Positions 60,958 to 64,000 of a DNA stretch of 64,000 nucleotides are shown one piece after another. A model generated the notes under the pieces. The model made no database searches and had not been told where the DNA came from. It worked only from the letters and a program-made list of their open reading frames with translations. The position numbers and the translations under genes are program-made. The stretch comes from Bacilli bacterium (lineage in GTDB: Bacteria > Bacillota_I > Bacilli_A > RFN20 > CAG-826): NCBI GenBank assembly GCA_017468925.1, contig JAFUHI010000009.1, positions 338,162-402,161 of the forward strand. Direction: 5' to 3'. How positions within the stretch are numbered: the first letter of the stretch is position 1; each line of letters begins with the position of its first letter.

Positions 60958-63537
60958 ATGAAAAAGAGAACTTCTGTTTTATTGTTATCTGTCGCTTTAT
61001 TGCCAATGATTGTTTCCTGCGGTGGTCGCGATGTAACATCTTCATCGTCGGGCGCTAGCATCCCGGTTCCCCCTGTCAGCTCATCTTCATCATCGACTTC
61101 AGAAATCGACGTTGATAGAGAGGCGGCAAGAGTCGTAGAGGAGATGATCGATGCGCTTAATGATTCATCTACGATCGAAGAAATTGAGGCGGTTGTTGCC
61201 GCATATAATAATCTGACAGAAAGGCAGAAGAACTTTGTTTCAAATAGAGATAAATTGGCGGAATATGAAGAGATGATTGAATATTATCGCCAAGTGCAAA
61301 TCATAATCTCTTTGATTGATGCCTTAGATGAAAACAATCCTGATGAAGACGCGGTTTCAGAAGTTATTGTGGCATATAATGCATTGCCGCCTGAGTGGCA
61401 AGAAAAAGTAACCAATTCTGATAAACTTGAAAGATGCGAAGTTAAAATCTGTGCTAAAATCCTAGAACCACTGTTTACAAAAGCAAATGCTTTGGATTTG
61501 ACGTTAACCAAAGACTCTGTCCAATTTGCTCTGCTATCCGAAAGAATTGAGAGTTCGCTTGAGATATTCTCCGCAGAACTTGCTTCAAAAGTTGATGGAT
61601 ATGCTGAATACAAAGCCGCGAAAGAAGAAAACGAAAAGGTTTATTCGATTGCTGTCGATGAATATATTTCAACCACTCACGATTTGCCAGATGGCAAGGC
61701 CGGATGGCCGCTTCCAAAAGAAGAAGATGGTGATTATGGATACTTGTTCCATGAGAACCTAAGCGATTATCAATTAAGCGGCCCAGGCAATATCCAAGTG
61801 GCTGGAGTCGCCGATTTTTCGCCTTTTAAAAAGATAGGTTTCTTCGTCTCGTGGGCTGTGAGTGGACAAATAGTCAAGGTGTTAAATGACGAAAGAGACG
61901 TATTTTTCGCAGAAACCCCAACTGTAGCGGGAGAATTCCAATATTTCGAGATACCAACCTCTTTGCTTCCAGACAAAACAGGTCTCAATTACACGCATAT
62001 TGCCTCATATTTCGAAGATAGAAGCTTGGGTGCGATGGATGGATATTACATAAGTTCCATAGTCGGCATCGGGATAGATGAAACAAAGGCTCAAGAGGAT
62101 GTTGATGCATTGATTGCCCTAATCAGTTCGCTTGATGAAAACGACCCTGACGAAGAGGCTGTTTTAGAGGCGAGAGAAAAATACGATGAGCTTCTTGATT
62201 TATATTCTGCTGAGTGGCAAGGAAAGGTCACAAACATCGACAAATTGACTAGATGCGAGGCAATCGTATCGGTCAGGATGATAAACAGAATGATCGTGAC
62301 TGCGAATTCTTTGTCTTTGGAAGAAGAAGCAAAAATCGCTCAATTTGCGATGCTTTCGGATAGAATTGACTCAATTTTTGATACACTTGACGCTTCAAAA
62401 GCCGCTTTGGTTGAAGGGTATGAAACATACTTGGCCAAAAAAGATAATATCGTTTCAGAAGCGGAAATCGCCTATAGTGGCGACTATCGTTTCTGGGATG
62501 GAAGCAAAGACAATTATTTAAAGGAAGCCGACGATGCGGAATTTGGCAAACTCTATTCGCATGTATTTGATAGAGCCCGCTCTGGAGAAGATAGCGATTC
62601 TATCGCAGTCTATCAAAGCAACCAGGGGCAGGATTGGACCAAATACAAAAAGATTGGCTTTTTTGCGAGATTTGATAAGCCAAACCCGAAGAATGATTTC
62701 TTCGTTGTCACGCCTGATTGGGCTGAAACGGTATATATCGTCCCGACATTGGTTGATGAAGCCACCAATCTATATTATTTCTCAATCGATTTGTCTTCCC
62801 TTGCTCATTCTTTTGCCTCGGATACGCAGCTTCAAGTGTATTTCGTAGAGGGAGTTGAAAAAGTAGATGTTAGTGCGATGGTCGGTTTCCTAAAGATGGA
62901 TATCAGCGGATTGGTGCAACTAGCAAACGAGCTTGATACGGCCACAAACGCAGCAATCGCCCGCTTTACCTTGTTAAGCGAGCAAATTGAATCGATATAC
63001 AATACGCTTGGGGAAGAGAGAAAGGCACTTGTTGAAGGATATGACGAGTATGCCATAAAACGCGATGAGTTAGCCGCTAGATGCTCAATACTTTACAATC
63101 AAATCTTTACGACTTACGATCCGCAGAATGAAGATCAATGGCCCATTATGCCAGTAAAAGAATCATCTGATTTCGGCATAGTCCACGGCTATGATTTTGG
63201 AAGAGATGTAAATGGCGGAATCAATATCTTCTTCAATGACGCGAAAGGAGATAATTGGGTAGGGAAGAAAGTTGGAATATTCATCCAATTAGATGAAGTT
63301 ACATCTGACCGTGCCGCCATGATTGGTGATGATTCCTGGAGCGAATGCTCTTGGAGCAGCCCGCTTCTATATGATGAAGCGAAATATATACATTATTATG
63401 AGTTCGATTTATCAAGCGGACTCACACACGCCTTCGAGACAAACCCATATCTTTATGTATATTTGAAAAGAGCAGGCGGAGTCGAAGGTAACACCGCCTA
63501 TGCAAATGTTTCAAATTTTGTTGTGTTCAACGATTAG
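60958..63537 (+). CDS. Large lipoprotein with three related helical-beta modules
   Basis: 859 residues from the ATG at 60958 (AAGGA upstream). The signal peptide ends in lipobox IVSC, followed by a Ser-rich linker (SSSSSTSEIDVDREAARVVE). Similar units recur: SLIDALDENNPDEDAVSEVI, VTNSDKLERCEVKICAKILE (about 115-220); SLDENDPDEEAVLEAREKYD and VTNIDKLTRCEAIVSVRMIN (about 385-500); and LATELDTATNAAIARFTLLS-like (about 650-710). Each helical unit is followed by a beta-rich module with DYGYLFHENL, KLYSHVFDRA or VHGYDFGRDV. The beta modules may be carbohydrate-binding. It has its own upstream region and is probably a surface glycan-binding protein; no catalytic site is apparent. Confidence 0.72.
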   Translation: MKKRTSVLLLSVALLPMIVSCGGRDVTSSSSGASIPVPPVSSSSSSTSEIDVDREAARVVEEMIDALNDSSTIEEIEAVVAAYNNLTERQKNFVSNRDKLAEYEEMIEYYRQVQIIISLIDALDENNPDEDAVSEVIVAYNALPPEWQEKVTNSDKLERCEVKICAKILEPLFTKANALDLTLTKDSVQFALLSERIESSLEIFSAELASKVDGYAEYKAAKEENEKVYSIAVDEYISTTHDLPDGKAGWPLPKEEDGDYGYLFHENLSDYQLSGPGNIQVAGVADFSPFKKIGFFVSWAVSGQIVKVLNDERDVFFAETPTVAGEFQYFEIPTSLLPDKTGLNYTHIASYFEDRSLGAMDGYYISSIVGIGIDETKAQEDVDALIALISSLDENDPDEEAVLEAREKYDELLDLYSAEWQGKVTNIDKLTRCEAIVSVRMINRMIVTANSLSLEEEAKIAQFAMLSDRIDSIFDTLDASKAALVEGYETYLAKKDNIVSEAEIAYSGDYRFWDGSKDNYLKEADDAEFGKLYSHVFDRARSGEDSDSIAVYQSNQGQDWTKYKKIGFFARFDKPNPKNDFFVVTPDWAETVYIVPTLVDEATNLYYFSIDLSSLAHSFASDTQLQVYFVEGVEKVDVSAMVGFLKMDISGLVQLANELDTATNAAIARFTLLSEQIESIYNTLGEERKALVEGYDEYAIKRDELAARCSILYNQIFTTYDPQNEDQWPIMPVKESSDFGIVHGYDFGRDVNGGINIFFNDAKGDNWVGKKVGIFIQLDEVTSDRAAMIGDDSWSECSWSSPLLYDEAKYIHYYEFDLSSGLTHAFETNPYLYVYLKRAGGVEGNTAYANVSNFVVFND

Positions 63538-63546
63538 GGAAAAATA

Positions 63547-64000
63547 TGGATAATGAATTCAAATTTGGTTTCTGGAATTACCTTACTGTCGGGACGATAG
63601 ATAAGAAAATCGTTCATGAATGGAAAGAGCTTGGCTGCAATCTCTTTATGTCTTTCCGTTTCCTAAAAGGGAAAAGCGACAAAAATAAGATGATCGAACT
63701 TCTCGATGAAGCCCAAAAAGTCGGTGTAAAAGTCATAATAAACGACGAAAGAACAGAATATCTTCGATTGAAGGAGATGAGCAAAGAAGAATTTATCGCA
63801 AACATAAAAGAAGCGGTGGATGATTTCGGCTCTCATCCTGCCACATATGGATTTTATGGCGGGGACGAGCCTTTTTCTGATCAAGAAGGCAATTTCGCCT
63901 TTACCATGTCGTTATTAAAGAATTTGATGCCAAACAAAACACATTTTGGGAATTTGCTGCCGTATTGGTCGGGGCTTTTGGGTGAGCCAGACGAGAATAA
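63547..64000 (+). CDS. TIM-barrel glycosidase-like protein, N-terminal part
   Basis: Runs off the right edge after 151 codons. FKFGFWNYLTVGTIDKKIVH opens it, then a barrel-like series of strands (NLFMSFRFL, VKVIIND, ATYGFYGGDEPF). GFYGGDEPF, with an acid pair at the end of a strand, is reminiscent of catalytic loops in glycosidase-like TIM barrels found in the same loci as DUF4091 or DUF4434 proteins. It starts nine bases after the 60958 stop and so is probably co-transcribed. No signal peptide. Family uncertain. Confidence 0.55.

Noticed and set aside
1-64000. Mollicutes genetic code with TGA as Trp
   Set aside because: TGA ends several confident genes at conserved lengths (for example 27571-27573, 32082-32084, 40276-40278) and Trp residues are TGG throughout.

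Overview
The window looks like the chromosome of a low-GC Bacillota, probably an uncultured Bacilli or Erysipelotrichales/Mollicutes-like gut bacterium. The evidence is the AT-rich sequence with strong AGGAGG-type ribosome sites, the rplM-rpsI pair, rarA, a CcpA-type cre site, a ROK regulator and many glycan-active enzymes. The standard code is used: TGA ends several clear genes and Trp is TGG, so it is not a code-4 mollicute.

Layout. (1) 1-6.8 kb is mostly core: the tail of a PHP-type phosphatase, yebC, a GH36 alpha-galactosidase, a lone AbiEi-like protein, rplM-rpsI, glyA, tRNA-Ile and tRNA-Val. (2) 6.85-9.0 kb is an integrated-element scar abutting tRNA-Val: a truncated GC-rich tyrosine recombinase, a second fainter copy, a small membrane protein, and an AAA ATPase behind a promoter built on a tandem TTGTAC array. 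(3) 9.1-15.6 kb holds a processive GT2 synthase, a YwaF-like membrane protein, and a GH106-like plus GH109-like operon. (4) 15.7-23.4 kb holds tRNA-Thr, a possible BECR-fold nuclease, an unassigned structured ncRNA, a GH78-like enzyme, an MscS channel, a surface protein, rarA, a cre site beside a 44-residue protein, and tRNA-Leu. (5) 23.45-25.45 kb is decayed accessory DNA: tiny ORFs, an HNH nuclease, a frameshifted AbiH and element debris. (6) 25.5-36.4 kb is a surface-polysaccharide cluster: glycosyltransferases, a YdjC/ChbG deacetylase, LicD, an IspD/TarI-like cytidylyltransferase, an epimerase, a flippase and a Wzy-like polymerase fused to Ig-like domains. (7) 36.5-43.8 kb is a mobile and defence-like island: an IS1595-type element, an overlapping phosphatase plus ABC-ATPase pair, a truncated retron-type reverse transcriptase, a small membrane protein, and a GT2 plus PD-(D/E)XK cassette between direct repeats. 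(8) 43.9-64 kb is a carbohydrate-utilisation locus: two Gfo/Idh/MocA proteins, secreted binding proteins, a CUT1-type ABC importer with its own short ATPase, three lipoproteins, a YesL-like protein, a ROK regulator, a GH36-clan enzyme and a partial TIM-barrel protein at the edge.

How it fits together. The left and right parts capture and hydrolyse host or plant glycans, with galactosides and rhamnosides most likely. The middle builds a phosphopolyol-decorated surface polysaccharide. Between them sits accessory DNA. Its most interesting content is the phosphatase/ABC-ATPase gene pair, which I do not recognise as a named defence system, followed by the orphan ncRNA, the TTGTAC promoter array and the Wzy-Ig fusion.
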